This document shows positions 1 to 8,833 of a DNA stretch of 64,000 nt, in pieces (the first letter of the stretch is position 1; each line of letters starts with the position of its first letter). The DNA is from Acidobacteriota bacterium (lineage in GTDB: Bacteria > Acidobacteriota > Terriglobia > Bryobacterales > Bryobacteraceae). The position numbers and the translations under genes are program-made. The DNA lies in NCBI GenBank assembly GCA_947470805.1, contig CANIVU010000004.1, positions 94,891 through 158,890 of the forward strand, read 5' to 3'. The notes below the pieces were generated by a model that saw only the letters and a list, made by a program, of their open reading frames with translations, made no database searches and had not been told where the DNA came from.

Positions 1-440
1 GGATCGGTCACATGCTTCCGGTAGTCCGACAACACGGAATCAGAAACCGCCGGGCTCAAATACCCCTCGCCCTTGGCCACCGCCCGCACCGCCGCCAGCA
101 GGTCCACGTCAATCGAATCTTTCAACAAATATCCGCGCGCCCCGGCTCGCAAAATCTCCCGCACATACACCGAATCCTTGTGCATGCTCAGCGCCAGAAT
201 CCGCGTATGCGGCGCCAGTTCCATAATCCGCCGCGTCGCCTCAATCCCGTTCAACTCCGGCATCGCCACGTCCATCACCACCACGTCCGGATGCAGCTGT
301 TCGCTCATGCTAACGGCCTCGCGCCCGTTGCCCGCTTCGCCGATGATCTCCATATCGGCCTGCGCCCCCAGGATCATGCGGAACCCCTGGCGCACCACCG
401 CGTGGTCATCGGCTAATAAGATTCGTATCTTCTTGCTCAT
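1..440 (-). CDS. LuxR/NarL-family response regulator, partial at window edge
   Basis: Reverse-strand translation from ATG at 440 reads MSKKIRILLADDHAVVRQGFRMILGAQADMEIIGEAGNGREAVSMSEQLHPDVVVMDVAMPELNG..., a receiver domain; runs off the left edge. Confidence 0.9.
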   Translation of the reverse strand, partial: MSKKIRILLADDHAVVRQGFRMILGAQADMEIIGEAGNGREAVSMSEQLHPDVVVMDVAMPELNGIEATRRIMELAPHTRILALSMHKDSVYVREILRAGARGYLLKDSIDVDLLAAVRAVAKGEGYLSPAVSDSVLSDYRKHVTD

Positions 441-1728
441 CCGGTAACGGAGTCGAGGGAACCCATGCCTCGATCGTCAGGCCTTTCTCTTTGCCACTAC
501 TCAGGATCTCCAGTTCCCCGCCGGCGCTGCGTGCCCGTGCCCGCATGCCTGTCATGCCAATGCCGCGAGGCCCGGACTTCTCTGCGGTATCGATCCCTTT
601 CCCATTGTCGCTGATTCGCAGCCGGATCTTCCCATCCTCCCGCCGCAGCCCCATCTCCACCCGCGTCGCCTTCGAATGCCGCGCCACGTTGGTCAGTGCC
701 TCCTGTGCGATGCGGAACAGGTGGGTCTCCGTTTCATCCGGCAGCCGAACCGTGATCGAAGACTCGTAATGCACCTCAATCCCCGTCCGCTCGTTAAACC
801 GCTCACACTGCCAGCGCAACCCCGCATCCAGCCCGAAGTCATCCAAAATCGTCGGCCGCAACAGCTGCGACAACTCCCGCACGTTCTTAATCGCCTCATC
901 CACCAGGTGCAAACAATCCTCAAACCGCCGGTTCGATTCCGCCGCCGATAGCGCCACCAGATTCGCCTTCACCGCCGTCAACGACTGCCCCAGTTCATCA
1001 TGCAACTCGTGCGAAAACCGCCGCGCCGCCGATTCCTGGTTCTCCAACATGTGCCACGACACCCGGCTCAACTCCCCCGCCTGCCACTCCATCGTCCGCG
1101 ACAACGACGCCGTCGTCCGCACCGTGAAAATCGCCACCACCAACGCCAAAAACAAGCAAGCGCCCATCAGCAGCATCGATTGGTCCACCAGCCGCGCCGA
1201 TTTCTGCGTCAACTCCCCCTGCGCCTGCGCCGACCGCTCCGACCCCCTGGCAATCAACTTCCGTACAATTTCAATCACCTGCTCGTGCCTCTCCAACAAA
1301 TCGTAGGAAAACAACGATTCGGCATCCTCCACCGCCAGTAACCGCCGCGCCTCGCCGGAAAACGCCGTCGCCGCCTGCCGCAGCTCTTTCCACAGCGGTT
1401 CGTCTTTGGTGCCGCTACCCGTGGCCACAATTTGCTCAATTACCCGGTCCGCTTCGTTCAACTGCGACAGAATCTGGTCCCGGTCCACCGAATCCGGTTC
1501 CTGGCTCAAATTCGTGAAAACAGCGTTCAACGCGCCCTGTTCGCGGTGAATTTCGTCGATTAAGCGGTTCGTCACCACCTGTTCGCCCGCCAAACGCTCC
1601 GCCGAGGCGCGAATCTGCTGCGCATTCCGCACGCCGACATACCCGGAAACCAGCAACAGCACGATCACCAACGCGAACCCGCTGATGAGTACGCGCAGAA
1701 TGCTTTTATCGGTGATTTGCTTGAACAT
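406..1728 (-). CDS. Sensor histidine kinase (CHASE3-like sensor, HisKA_3/HATPase_c)
   Basis: FSHELHDELGQSLTAVKANL HisKA_3 H-box, HATPase motif DNGKGID...GIGMTGMRARA; overlaps the downstream response regulator start. Confidence 0.9.
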   Translation of the reverse strand: MFKQITDKSILRVLISGFALVIVLLLVSGYVGVRNAQQIRASAERLAGEQVVTNRLIDEIHREQGALNAVFTNLSQEPDSVDRDQILSQLNEADRVIEQIVATGSGTKDEPLWKELRQAATAFSGEARRLLAVEDAESLFSYDLLERHEQVIEIVRKLIARGSERSAQAQGELTQKSARLVDQSMLLMGACLFLALVVAIFTVRTTASLSRTMEWQAGELSRVSWHMLENQESAARRFSHELHDELGQSLTAVKANLVALSAAESNRRFEDCLHLVDEAIKNVRELSQLLRPTILDDFGLDAGLRWQCERFNERTGIEVHYESSITVRLPDETETHLFRIAQEALTNVARHSKATRVEMGLRREDGKIRLRISDNGKGIDTAEKSGPRGIGMTGMRARARSAGGELEILSSGKEKGLTIEAWVPSTPLPDEQEDTNLISR

Positions 1729-1762
1729 CCGCCCTCTCCCTCCAGGGTATCGGAACCGGCTG

Positions 1763-1793
1763 TTTACACAATCCCCTAAAAAGGGGATATACT
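1763..1793 (+). promoter_or_regulatory. Candidate promoter with long spacer and dyad (TTTACA-N19-TATACT; ATCCCC-N6-GGGGAT inside the spacer)
   Basis: TTTACA 1763-1768, TATACT 1788-1793, inverted repeat ATCCCCtaaaaaGGGGAT at 1771-1788. Confidence 0.4.
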
Positions 1794-1951
1794 AACCGAA
1801 TTGCAATCGGACTGACCGGACAGAAGAGTACCCCCTAACTCGTATCAGGAATTAACCTGTTTTCGGGATCGCGGGAAAAACAAATCTGCCGCATGCTGGT
1901 TGTGTCTGGTGCCTCTCCGGTTGCCAGAATCCTTAAGGAGATTAACGACAC

Positions 1952-2086
1952 ATGAAGAAGATTCTCGCGCTGATGGTTCTCGGCGCTTTCTCGATGGTGA
2001 CCTTCGCCGCCGCTACCACCAGCGACGACACGAAGAAAGAAGAAGGCAAGAAAAAGGGCGGCAAGAAGAAGAAGAAGGACAGCTAA
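1952..2086 (+). CDS. Small secreted Lys-rich protein, 44 aa (below the ORF-track cutoff)
   Basis: MKKILALMVLGAFSMVTFAAATTSDDTKKEEGKKKGGKKKKKDS*; AAGGAG RBS at 1934-1939; signal peptide followed by Lys-rich tail. Confidence 0.75.
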   Translation: MKKILALMVLGAFSMVTFAAATTSDDTKKEEGKKKGGKKKKKDS

Positions 2087-2186
2087 CTTTTTCTCGCTGA
2101 TTCTTGAATCAGTTCGCCGACGCGGAATGGGAAACCATTCCGCGTTTGCTTTTGCGCGCCAGCATTTACAATAGTCAGTACGCCCA

Positions 2187-2810
2187 ATGCGCAATGTGAT
2201 CACAACGGGGGATGTTCCACTCGGCGGAGTGCTGGAAGTCCTGCGTGGCACCATCGTCACACCCTCGGCGCGCGAACTGGCGCGGGATCGCGGCGTGCCC
2301 ATCGTGGAAGTCGATCCCGAACAGTATCAAACCGCTAAGGAACCGCACCGCACCGTGGTCATGGGTTCCGATCACGGCGGCTTCCGCGCCAAGGAATTGC
2401 TGAAAACCGTTGTCGCCTCGCTGGGCTACATCGTCGAAGACGTCGGCGCCTTCGATGAGCGCTCGGTCGATTATCCCGACCTCGCCGAAAAGGTCGCCCT
2501 CGCCGTCAGTGAAGGCCGCGCCTTCGCCGGCGTCATGGTCGACGGCGCCGGCATCGGCTCCGCCATGGTCGCCAATAAAGTGCCCGGCATCCGCGCCGCG
2601 CTCTGCTACGACCGCGCCTCTGCCCGTAACAGCCGCGAACACAACCACGCCAACGTGCTCACGCTCGGCGGCCGCATGCTCACCGAAACGCAACTCGAAG
2701 ACGTCGTCCGCACCTGGTTCGCCACTCCCTGGGGCGGCGGCCGCCACCAGTCGCGCATCGACAAAATTACCGCTATTGAAATGAAAAACTCGAAGGGGAA
2801 CCGCGCGTGA
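2187..2810 (+). CDS. rpiB: RpiB/LacA-family ribose-5-phosphate isomerase B with N-terminal extension
   Basis: [18 protein letters not shown]...[10 protein letters not shown]...[24 protein letters not shown] is typical of RpiB; about 57 extra residues precede it. Confidence 0.9.
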   Translation: MRNVITTGDVPLGGVLEVLRGTIVTPSARELARDRGVPIVEVDPEQYQTAKEPHRTVVMGSDHGGFRAKELLKTVVASLGYIVEDVGAFDERSVDYPDLAEKVALAVSEGRAFAGVMVDGAGIGSAMVANKVPGIRAALCYDRASARNSREHNHANVLTLGGRMLTETQLEDVVRTWFATPWGGGRHQSRIDKITAIEMKNSKGNRA

Positions 2811-3613
2811 CCGACGCTGAACTGGATCTATTGGTCGCGCGAATCGGCGATGAGTTCGTAGCCCGCCTCGGCAAGCCTGCGCCCGCCGCGCCCGCAACAT
2901 CCGGCTACGATGCCCCCGCCGGCACCGCCCCAGTCGCCACCGGACCCACCGACAAGCGTCTGGCCTCGATGATCGACCATACCCTCCTCCGCCCCGACGC
3001 CACCCGCGCCGAGATCCTCCAGGTCTGTGCCGAAGCCCGTACCCATGGCTTCGCCAGCGTCTGCGTGAACTCCAGCTGGGTCCCGCTCGTCGCCCGCGAA
3101 CTCAAGGGAACCTCGGTCAAAACCTGTACCGTCATCGGCTTCCCGCTGGGCGCCATGTCCACCGCCGCCAAGGTCTTCGAAACCGAAGAAACCATCCGCA
3201 ACGGCGCCACCGAAGTCGATATGGTGCTCGCCGTCGGCCTCCTCCGCGCCGGCGAAGATCTCGCGGTTGAAAAGGATATCCGCGCCGTCGCCGAGGCCTG
3301 CCACCGCGGCGGAGCCATCCTCAAAGTCATCCTCGAAACCTGCCTGCTGAACGACGCGCAAAAGGTCACCGCCTGCAAACTCTGCGTCGCCGCCGGTGCC
3401 GATTTCGTTAAAACCTCCACCGGCTTTTCCAAAGGCGGCGCCACTGCGAAGGACATCGCCCTCATGCGCCAAACCGTCGGCCCCGGCCTCGGCGTCAAAG
3501 CCTCCGGCGGCATCCGCTCCCTCGCCGACGCGCGCACCATGATCACCGCCGGCGCCAGCCGCATCGGCGCCAGCGCCAGCGTCCGTATCGTGCAGGAATC
3601 GGCGGCGCAATGA
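2807..3613 (+). CDS. deoC: Deoxyribose-phosphate aldolase with N-terminal amphipathic helix and Pro/Ala linker
   Basis: [12 protein letters not shown]...[10 protein letters not shown]...VIGFPLGAM...EVDMVL...[14 protein letters not shown]...[12 protein letters not shown] signatures; overlaps rpiB. Confidence 0.93.
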   Translation: MTDAELDLLVARIGDEFVARLGKPAPAAPATSGYDAPAGTAPVATGPTDKRLASMIDHTLLRPDATRAEILQVCAEARTHGFASVCVNSSWVPLVARELKGTSVKTCTVIGFPLGAMSTAAKVFETEETIRNGATEVDMVLAVGLLRAGEDLAVEKDIRAVAEACHRGGAILKVILETCLLNDAQKVTACKLCVAAGADFVKTSTGFSKGGATAKDIALMRQTVGPGLGVKASGGIRSLADARTMITAGASRIGASASVRIVQESAAQ

Positions 3614-5361
3614 CACAGCCCCGCCGCAAAGTCAGCCGCTTTCGCGACCGCTCGGAACTTCTCGATTACCTCCTCGAAGTCTCCGCCGTCACCTCGGAAA
3701 CGCTTGATCTCGACCGCCTCCTCACCGCCGTCGCCAAGGTCATCACCCGCGTCATCCCCGCGCAGCTCTTCGCCATTCTGCTCCACTCCGATCGCCGCAA
3801 AGCCCTCCGCATCCGCTACGCCATGGGCCACCGCCAGGAACTGGTCGACCGTCTCCTCATCCCCCTCGGCGAAGGCATCACCGGCCACGCCGCCGAAACC
3901 CGTGAACCCATGCTCGTCCGCGACGTCCGCAAGGAAAAGTCGTACCTCAATGCCATGGACGCCGTCCGCTGCGAGATGGCCATCCCCATGATTGCCCGCG
4001 ACAAGCTCGTCGGCGTCATCGATTTTCAATCCACCGAAATCGGCGCCTACACCGTCGACGACGTCGCGCTCATGCGCCTCATCGCCGCCCGCATCGCCAG
4101 CGCCATCGACAACGCCCGCCTCTACCGCCGCGTCGACCTCCAGCACCGCACCCTCCGCACACTCACCAAAACCTCCCAAGGCTTCAGCTCCATTCTCGAT
4201 CTCGACGAACTCCTCGGCACCGTTGCCGAAAGCGTCCGCGCCCTCATGGACTACGACTCGTTCACCATCTGGCTGCTCGACGAACCGAAACAGGTCCTCC
4301 GCAAGCGCATCTCCATCTCCCAGGGCGGCGGCCGCGAACTCGACGAAATCCCCCTCAGCATCGGCGTCACCGGCTCGGCCGCCCGCCTTCGCCGCCCCAT
4401 GCGCGTCGAGGACACCCTCGCCGATCCCCGCTACATCGCCAGCCACCCCAATCTCCGCAGCGAAGTCGCCGTCCCGCTCATGCTCCGCGATCGCGTCATC
4501 GGCGTCATGGACCTCGAAAGCCAGCGCCTGAATTACTACTCGGTCGATCACATGCGAACTCTCGCCCTGCTCGCTCCGCAGGTCGCCAGCGCCGTCGAAA
4601 ACGCGCGCCTCTACGAGGAAATCGCCACCCGCGAACAACGCATGGACAAGGACTTGCAAGCCGCCCGCAAGCTGCAATCCCTCCTCCTGCCCAGCGAAGC
4701 CCCCGCCATCGAAGGGCTAGATATCGCCGTCGGCCTCCGCCCCGCGCGCGACATCACCGGTGACTTGTTCGACTTCTTCGAATACGACAACGGCCAGGCC
4801 ACCATCGTCTTCGGTGACTCCTCCGGCAAAGGCCCCGCCGCCGCCCTCTACGCCGCGCTCGTCAGCGGCCTGCTCCGCTCCCTCGGCCACCGTCCCCGCC
4901 GCCCCGCCGAACTCCTGCGCTCGCTCAACAACGCCCTTACCGAGCGCCGCGCCGAAGCCCAATACGTCACCCTCCTGGCCATGTCCTGGGATGCCCCCGC
5001 GCGCAAGCTCACCATCGCCAACGCCGGCGGCCTGCCTCCCATCATCTGCCGTGGCGACACGCTTCTCGATCTCAACGCCGAAGGCGTTCCCGTCGGCCTC
5101 CTCCAAGCCCGCGTCTACGACGAAATGTCGGCCGACCTGCAGGCCGGCGACCTCATCGTCCTCACCTCCGACGGCATCCTCGACGCCCAAAATGAGGACG
5201 GCCAGGAGTACGGCCGCGAGCGTCTCGGCAAAGCCATCCAGGCCTGCTGCCACCTCTCCGTGAAGGAGATTGTGCAGTTCCTCTACACCGAAGTCGAAGC
5301 CTTCGTCGGCGAAGCCCCGCAGTTCGATGACCAGACAGTTTTAATCCTCCGAGTATCTTGA
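3610..5361 (+). CDS. GAF-GAF-PP2C (SpoIIE/RsbU-type) serine/threonine phosphatase
   Basis: Two GAF-like modules, then [17 protein letters not shown]...[15 protein letters not shown]...[17 protein letters not shown]...[22 protein letters not shown]. Confidence 0.9.
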   Translation: MTQPRRKVSRFRDRSELLDYLLEVSAVTSETLDLDRLLTAVAKVITRVIPAQLFAILLHSDRRKALRIRYAMGHRQELVDRLLIPLGEGITGHAAETREPMLVRDVRKEKSYLNAMDAVRCEMAIPMIARDKLVGVIDFQSTEIGAYTVDDVALMRLIAARIASAIDNARLYRRVDLQHRTLRTLTKTSQGFSSILDLDELLGTVAESVRALMDYDSFTIWLLDEPKQVLRKRISISQGGGRELDEIPLSIGVTGSAARLRRPMRVEDTLADPRYIASHPNLRSEVAVPLMLRDRVIGVMDLESQRLNYYSVDHMRTLALLAPQVASAVENARLYEEIATREQRMDKDLQAARKLQSLLLPSEAPAIEGLDIAVGLRPARDITGDLFDFFEYDNGQATIVFGDSSGKGPAAALYAALVSGLLRSLGHRPRRPAELLRSLNNALTERRAEAQYVTLLAMSWDAPARKLTIANAGGLPPIICRGDTLLDLNAEGVPVGLLQARVYDEMSADLQAGDLIVLTSDGILDAQNEDGQEYGRERLGKAIQACCHLSVKEIVQFLYTEVEAFVGEAPQFDDQTVLILRVS

Positions 5362-6608
5362 TGCCCTTTCCCCCTTTCTCCTACCGCGACCGGAATTTAT
5401 ACGTCGAAGACGTCGAACTCGAACAGATCGCCCGCTCCGCCGGCACCCCCGTCTACGTCTACTCCGCCACCGCCATCGCCGAGCGCTACCGCCGGTATGA
5501 CGAAGCCTTCGGCTCGACGCCCCACGAAGTCTTCTACGCCGTCAAGGCCAACTCAAACCTGAGCATCCTCCGCCTCCTCGCCGCCGAAGGCGCCGGCTTC
5601 GACATCGTCTCCGGCGGCGAACTCTACCGCGTCCTCCGCGCCGGCGGCCGCCCGGAAAAGGTGGTCTTCTCCGGCGTCGGCAAAACCCGCGAAGAGGTCG
5701 AATACGCTCTCTCGAGCGGCATCCACAGCTTCAACTGCGAATCGGAATCTGAACTCACGCTCATCGATTCCATCGCCTCCCGTCTCGGCGTCAAGGCCCG
5801 TGTCGCCATCCGCGTCAACCCCCACGTCGACGCCCAAACCCACCCCTATATCTCCACCGGCCTTCGCGATCACAAGTTCGGCATCGATATCACCGCCGCC
5901 GAAGACGTCTACTCGCGCGCCCTGCAACTCGAACACATCGTCGCCGAAGGCGTCAGCTGCCACATCGGTTCGCAACTGCTCGACACCGCCCCGCTCAAAG
6001 AAGCGCTCGATGCCGTGCTCGCCCTCGTCGGCCGCCTCCGCGCCCGCGGCGTGCCCATCCGGCATCTTGACCTCGGTGGCGGCCTCGGCGTCCCCTACAA
6101 GCCGGATCAAGTCGAACCCGACGTCACCGCCCACGTCCAGGACGTCTGCGCCCGCTGCGCCGGCCACGACCTGAAGCTCATGATGGAACCCGGCCGCTCC
6201 ATCGTCGGCCCCGCTGGCGCGCTCCTCAGCCGCGTGCTCTATCGCAAATCTACCGAATCGAAAGAGTTCGTCGTCGTCGACGCGGCCATGAACGATCTCA
6301 TCCGCCCCGCGCTGTATCAGGCCTATCACGAGATCGTCCCGCTCCGCGCCCACATGCCCGGCACCGTCGTCGCCGACGTCGTCGGCCCGGTCTGCGAAAC
6401 CGGCGACTTCTTCGCCCGCGACCGCGAAATGGCCAATGTCCTGCCCGGCGATTTCATCGCCCTCTGCACCGCCGGCGCCTACGGTTTCGTCTTAGCGTCG
6501 AACTACAACACCCGCCCCCGACCCGCCGAAGTGCTGGTGGAGGGCGCGTCCTGGAAGTTCATCCGCACCCGCGAAACCTACGAAGATCTCGTCCGCGGCG
6601 AAGAGTAA
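5361..6608 (+). CDS. lysA: Diaminopimelate decarboxylase
   Basis: VFYAVKANSNLSILRLLAAEGAGFDIVSGGEL...HIGSQLLD...GGGLGVPY...MEPGRSIVGPAG...GPVCETGDFFARDR; fold-III PLP decarboxylase motifs. Confidence 0.95.
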   Translation: MPFPPFSYRDRNLYVEDVELEQIARSAGTPVYVYSATAIAERYRRYDEAFGSTPHEVFYAVKANSNLSILRLLAAEGAGFDIVSGGELYRVLRAGGRPEKVVFSGVGKTREEVEYALSSGIHSFNCESESELTLIDSIASRLGVKARVAIRVNPHVDAQTHPYISTGLRDHKFGIDITAAEDVYSRALQLEHIVAEGVSCHIGSQLLDTAPLKEALDAVLALVGRLRARGVPIRHLDLGGGLGVPYKPDQVEPDVTAHVQDVCARCAGHDLKLMMEPGRSIVGPAGALLSRVLYRKSTESKEFVVVDAAMNDLIRPALYQAYHEIVPLRAHMPGTVVADVVGPVCETGDFFARDREMANVLPGDFIALCTAGAYGFVLASNYNTRPRPAEVLVEGASWKFIRTRETYEDLVRGEE

Positions 6609-7073
6609 CTACAGCAGCTTCAGCACGGCGGCCTCAATGGTCGCCACCGAAGTTTCGCCCTTCCAGATCTGCGTCTTCTTGCCGGTCTTGTCGTACAACA
6701 CCACCGCCGGCAACTCGCCGCTCCACTTCGGATCGATGGCGCGAATGAACGCGTCGTCGTCCTTCGGGGCTTTCAAGTAGCCCTGCATCTTCACGCCGGA
6801 TTTCGTCAGGAACTCCCGCGCTCCCGCCTCGTTCTCCGGCTCATCGGCGCTGATCGGAATCACCACCAGCCCGCGCGCACGGAGCTTGGCCTCCAGCTTC
6901 GCCAACTCCGGCATCTCCTTGCGGCACGGCACGCACCAGGTGGCCCAGAAGTCCACCAGGACGACTTTCCCCTTCTGTGCCGCCAGCATCTTCGGATAGC
7001 TGATTTCATTGATCTTCGCCAGCGGTTCGGCGGACACCGCCAACGCGGCAAATAGCAGGATCCAGGTCTTCAT
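6609..7073 (-). CDS. TlpA-like thioredoxin family protein
   Basis: MKTWILLFAALAVSAEPL signal; VVLVDFWATWCVPCRKEMPELAKLEAKL (WCVPC). Confidence 0.88.
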   Translation of the reverse strand: MKTWILLFAALAVSAEPLAKINEISYPKMLAAQKGKVVLVDFWATWCVPCRKEMPELAKLEAKLRARGLVVIPISADEPENEAGAREFLTKSGVKMQGYLKAPKDDDAFIRAIDPKWSGELPAVVLYDKTGKKTQIWKGETSVATIEAAVLKLL

Positions 7074-7612
7074 CACGATACCTTCTTGATCGCGCACCCG
7101 AAGGCGCGTATGGGTTTTACAGAAACCGGCCGCCCGGCCAGCAGGTCGTCGACGGCAATCTTCACTGCCTCGGTCTTCACGCGCGCCGGGTTCTGCGCGT
7201 CGTCAATGGCGCCCCGGTAACGCGCCGCGCCCGTCTCGTCCACCACGATGACTTCCGGCGTCAGCGTCGCGCCAAAACGGTCCGCCACCGTGTTCCGCCA
7301 GTCTTTGTAGAACGGCACGGGAAACTTCACATCGGCCGCATACTGCGCGGTCTCCGCCGAGGTCTCGTTGTCGTTCGCGTTCACCAGCAACACCCGCACC
7401 GGCTTCGCCGCCCAATGCGCGATCAGTCCGCGTATGCGGTCCTGATACGCGTTGGAGATCGGACACACCGTCGACAAAAACACCAACACGGTCACCCGCG
7501 AGTCTTTCAACTCCACGTACTCCGGAAGGCCATCGGTGCGGCTCAGGCGGATCGCCGACGCGCTCCAAAGGGGCGCCGGAAGAAAACCGCCTAGGAAGAG
7601 CCGCCGGTTCAC
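7073..7612 (-). CDS. Redoxin/thioredoxin-like secreted protein
   Basis: MNRRLFLGGFLPAPLWSASA signal; VLVFLSTVCPISNAYQDRIRGL (CPIS motif of an AhpC/TSA-like family). Confidence 0.75.
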   Translation of the reverse strand: MNRRLFLGGFLPAPLWSASAIRLSRTDGLPEYVELKDSRVTVLVFLSTVCPISNAYQDRIRGLIAHWAAKPVRVLLVNANDNETSAETAQYAADVKFPVPFYKDWRNTVADRFGATLTPEVIVVDETGAARYRGAIDDAQNPARVKTEAVKIAVDDLLAGRPVSVKPIRAFGCAIKKVS

Positions 7613-8019
7613 GGCTTCTTGTTCTCGAGCTTCAGGTGCATAATGGCGCGCGGCCGGTTGTCAAAGGTCGAAAGCGTCCGCACCGAACTCATCATCCCCT
7701 TCGCCTCGGCCTTCAACTCGTAATCGGTCGTGATCGACAAGCCCTGAAACGAATAAATCCCATCGGCCTTGGTGATGAAACTCCGCACCTGCATGGTCTT
7801 GGTGTTCTTCAACTGCACCACCGCACCCTCAACCAGCGAATCGTCTTCCATGCGGATCGTGCCCGTCACGGCGCGGACATTCTTGTCGTCGCCTTTCTTG
7901 TCCTTCTGCGAACCGGGCAGCCAGTTGCCATACCCCGGCCCCTTGGAATTCTGCGCCACAAGCGCCGCGCCGCAGAATACGACGGCAACAAGCAGACGGG
8001 CGATTGAGGTGCGGGACAT
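7609..8019 (-). CDS. Carboxypeptidase regulatory-like domain secreted protein
   Basis: MSRTSIARLLVAVVFCGAALVAQ signal; GTIRMEDDSLVEGAVVQLKNTKTMQVRSFITKADGIYSFQGLSITTDYELKAEAKGM is a CarboxypepD_reg repeat. Confidence 0.8.
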   Translation of the reverse strand: MSRTSIARLLVAVVFCGAALVAQNSKGPGYGNWLPGSQKDKKGDDKNVRAVTGTIRMEDDSLVEGAVVQLKNTKTMQVRSFITKADGIYSFQGLSITTDYELKAEAKGMMSSVRTLSTFDNRPRAIMHLKLENKKP

Positions 8020-8045
8020 AAAGGACTCCTGGTGGTTGGATGCGA

Positions 8046-8411
8046 TCATGGGGTTGCCGGTTTCAAGGTGAAGAAAACATCCATGCGCGCGCCCGGCGTC
8101 GCCGTGGTTTCTTTCTCTTCCGGTTGAAGGCCCTTGGCGGCGGCCTTCACCTTGTACTTCTGTTCTTTGGCAGGCAGGTAGAAAGCGAACTCGCCGCGCC
8201 CGTCTGTAACGGACTTGACGCTCTTAGCCTTCTTCCCATCCGTCCGGACTTCCACGAGTTCAACTTCCACTCCGGCAAGGGCGAAACCGGGATCGCGGAA
8301 AACCGTTCCCGCAATCACGGCGACCAGCTTCTTCTCTTTTTCTTTCTCTTTTTTGCCGGCGGCAACCAGCGTCGCCGGCAAAAACAGAAAGGCCCTGCGG
8401 CAGAGACTAAC
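8046..8411 (-). CDS. Secreted carboxypeptidase regulatory-like domain protein (start uncertain)
   Basis: RRAFLFLPATLVAAGKKEKEKEKKLVAVIAGTVFRDPGFALAGVEVELVEVRTDGKKAKSVKSVTDGRGEFAFYLPAKEQKYKV; no ATG/GTG immediately before the signal, TTG is possible. Confidence 0.6.
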   Translation of the reverse strand, partial: VSLCRRAFLFLPATLVAAGKKEKEKEKKLVAVIAGTVFRDPGFALAGVEVELVEVRTDGKKAKSVKSVTDGRGEFAFYLPAKEQKYKVKAAAKGLQPEEKETTATPGARMDVFFTLKPATP

Positions 8412-8664
8412 TCCAGTCTTCGTCGTCCTCTTCTTCTTCCTCGAAGTCTTCGTCGTCGTCGCCTTCTTCGTAGTCGTCATCTTCTTCTTCGTCGTCATCG
8501 TCCTCGTCTTCGTCGTCGTCGTCATCGACGCCTTCGAGCTCAAGAGGATCTTTGCTGGAGACCCGAATCATGTCCCCGCATTCTTCGCAGGTTAGTTCGT
8601 CTCCCTCGTCCAGTTCTTCCTCGTCGTAGTCGAGGGCTGCGTTACATAAAGGGCATTTGACCAT
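8407..8664 (-). CDS. LysW-like zinc-ribbon protein with hyperacidic C-terminal tail
   Basis: MVKCPLCNAALDYDEEELDEGDELTCEECGDMIRVSSKDPLELEGVDDDDD...EDDEDWS; CPxC...CxxCG plus DPLELE resemble LysW. Confidence 0.8.
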   Translation of the reverse strand: MVKCPLCNAALDYDEEELDEGDELTCEECGDMIRVSSKDPLELEGVDDDDDEDEDDDDEEEDDDYEEGDDDEDFEEEEEDDEDWS

Positions 8665-8710
8665 TTTTTAAGTCCTGTGTTTCCTTCCTCCGTGAATCGA
8701 TGTCACGGTA

Positions 8711-8748
8711 TTGGGTCACGAAAAGTGAGATTGGGTCACGAAAAGTGA
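8711..8748. repeat. Tandem direct repeat, 18-bp unit TTGGGTCACGAAAAGTGA, period 20
   Basis: Identical copies at 8711-8728 and 8731-8748 upstream of the LysW-like gene. Confidence 0.9.
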
Positions 8749-8833
8749 ATTGTTGTTCGGCGCCTGAACGACGCCTGCTCCGGTTCTCAGCCATTGTACA
8801 AAGCCGCCGGACCATTGCAAGGTGAAGGAATAC

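Noticed and set aside
2905-4677. 590-aa minus-strand ORF antisense to deoC and the GAF-PP2C gene
   Set aside because: Shadow ORF: low-complexity Ala/Asp/Gly/Glu translation caused by high GC; the + strand encodes clear families.
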